From Cercospora beticola (lineage: Eukaryota; Ascomycota; Dothideomycetes; Mycosphaerellales; Mycosphaerellaceae): a DNA stretch of 64,000 bases. Made by a program: the position numbers and the translations under genes. The notes beneath the pieces were generated by a model. The model saw only the letters and a list, made by a program, of their open reading frames with translations, made no database searches and was not told where the DNA came from. Location: NCBI RefSeq assembly GCF_033473495.1, contig NC_088943.1:1282001-1346000 (forward strand), in the 5' to 3' direction. This document shows, piece after piece, positions 63,101 to 64,000 of this stretch. Position 1 is the first letter of the stretch, and every line of letters starts with the position of its first letter.

Positions 63101-64000
63101 CGATGGCTCCTCTGAGGCGCTGGCGGGTGGAGAGCAAGCTCCACGTGCATCAACGAGGTGGACTTCACGATGGATCTGGATCGTCCTTGGGTTAGCTGCT
63201 GTTTCGCTCTGCAGCATACTTGCCTGGTTTGTGTTTTCTTCATTTCCGGAAGGACGACAATACCGGCCAGGGCCTCTAAAATTCACCAAAGAGGGCACAT
63301 TCCAGATAGCTGTCTTTGCGGACTTGCATTTCGGGGAGAGTAAGTGGCTACTTAGGAAGCCCATGTTGATGAAGCTCACATTTTGATAGATGCATGGGAT
63401 CAATGGGGACCACAGGTAAGCCTTGAACAGGATTATAGGAGTCCATGCTGATGATCTGTAGCAAGACATCAACACTCAAAGAATCATGGGCGGTATTCTG
63501 GATGCTGAATCACAACGATTGTGAGTAGCAGGACAATCGGCACCAAGGTCATACTACGTTCTGATCTTCTCGCACCAGATGCGTACTCAATGGCGATCTT
63601 ATTACAGGCGACAACAGCTATTTTCACAATAGTTCTGAGTATATCGACCGAATTGTAAAGCCGATTGTTAGTAGAGGACTGCCCTTCGCTTCAACGTATG
63701 GAAACCACGACTCGGCTTTCAATCTGTCACGGGAGCAGATCTTCGACCGAGAGCATCGATATAAGGAGTCTCTCACTGCGAACATGGTGTCAGGAAGAAA
63801 TGCCGGCGTCTCAAACTATTACCTCGAAGTCTTCCCGCACGATGGAGGCGACATTCCCTCGTTGCTACTTTGGTTCTTCGACAGTCGCGGTGGCTTCTAC
63901 TACCAAGAAAGGAACGATGAAGGTGAACAAGTCGGGCAGCCGAATTGGGTCGATCAATCCGTCGTGGACTGGTTCCTTAAGACCAATGATGAGCTGGTGT
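63054..64000 (+). CDS. Calcineurin-like phosphoesterase with N-terminal membrane anchor, 3' end missing
   Basis: Metallophosphatase of the fungal Dcr2/PPE1-like group. Visible exons: 63054-63339, 63390-63415, 63462-63520 and 63579 to the window edge, with introns of 50, 46 and 58 bp, all in frame. A membrane segment lies at about residues 40-62 (WIWIVLGLAAVSLCSILAWFVF), giving a type II or anchored topology. The first metallophosphatase motif is FADLHFGE (with an Asp and His), then NGDLITGDN and GNHD, the core of the dinuclear metal site. The C-terminal part lies beyond the window. S. cerevisiae Dcr2 dephosphorylates Ire1 and Sic1; the same substrates here are not implied by the sequence. Confidence 0.9.

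Overview
This window is nuclear DNA of a filamentous ascomycete fungus. The evidence is short introns (about 45-100 bp, GT...AG with CTAAC or CTGAC-like branch sites), fungal gene families (Zn2Cys6 regulators, Atg10, GPR1/FUN34/YaaH, LysM effector) and high gene density on both strands. The three-LysM secreted protein resembles the Ecp6/Mg3LysM type, so a plant-associated dothideomycete (Mycosphaerellaceae-like) is my inference, not something the sequence proves. I see no prokaryotic features, CRISPR array, intact transposon or convincing tRNA.

Layout. 0-27 kb is mostly conserved core: eIF2 gamma (partial), a Zn2Cys6 regulator, a zinc-finger-like nuclear protein, Rab geranylgeranyltransferase beta, a RhoGAP protein, an F-box-like protein, an alpha/beta hydrolase, a Chk2/Cds1-type kinase, histidinol phosphatase, FKBP12 (possibly dual-targeted), an unknown P/Q-rich protein, Atg10, U2B''/U1A and ARPC1. 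27-42 kb is looser and accessory-like: a possible Pol III unit, an FAD monooxygenase, the LysM protein, a SidJ-like DUF1749 esterase, a small unknown protein, an acetate-type transporter, a newly assembled small secreted cysteine protein and a zinc alcohol dehydrogenase, with gaps up to 2.4 kb. 42-55 kb is core again: a Zn2Cys6 regulator whose DNA-binding domain lies on two small upstream exons, a FAR-17a/AIG1-like membrane protein, an LRR protein, a Myb-like nuclear protein and MSH3. 55-64 kb has an FMO-type monooxygenase, an MFS transporter, a GT8-like glycosyltransferase, a nitronate monooxygenase and a partial calcineurin-like phosphatase.

There is no clear biosynthetic cluster. Core genes often share divergent promoters (kinase/HIS2, U2B''/ARPC1, BET2/RhoGAP, MFS/GT8). 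Most multi-exon models were rebuilt by hand from splice signals and checked for frame closure. Single-exon models rest on an open frame plus recognisable domains.

The observations most worth following are the three-exon secreted protein at 39.2-39.7 kb, the FKBP with two in-frame starts, a Pol III-like A box/B box/T-run unit at 27.8-28.07 kb, and a repeated A+C-rich to G+T-rich shift along the coding strand of five metabolic genes.
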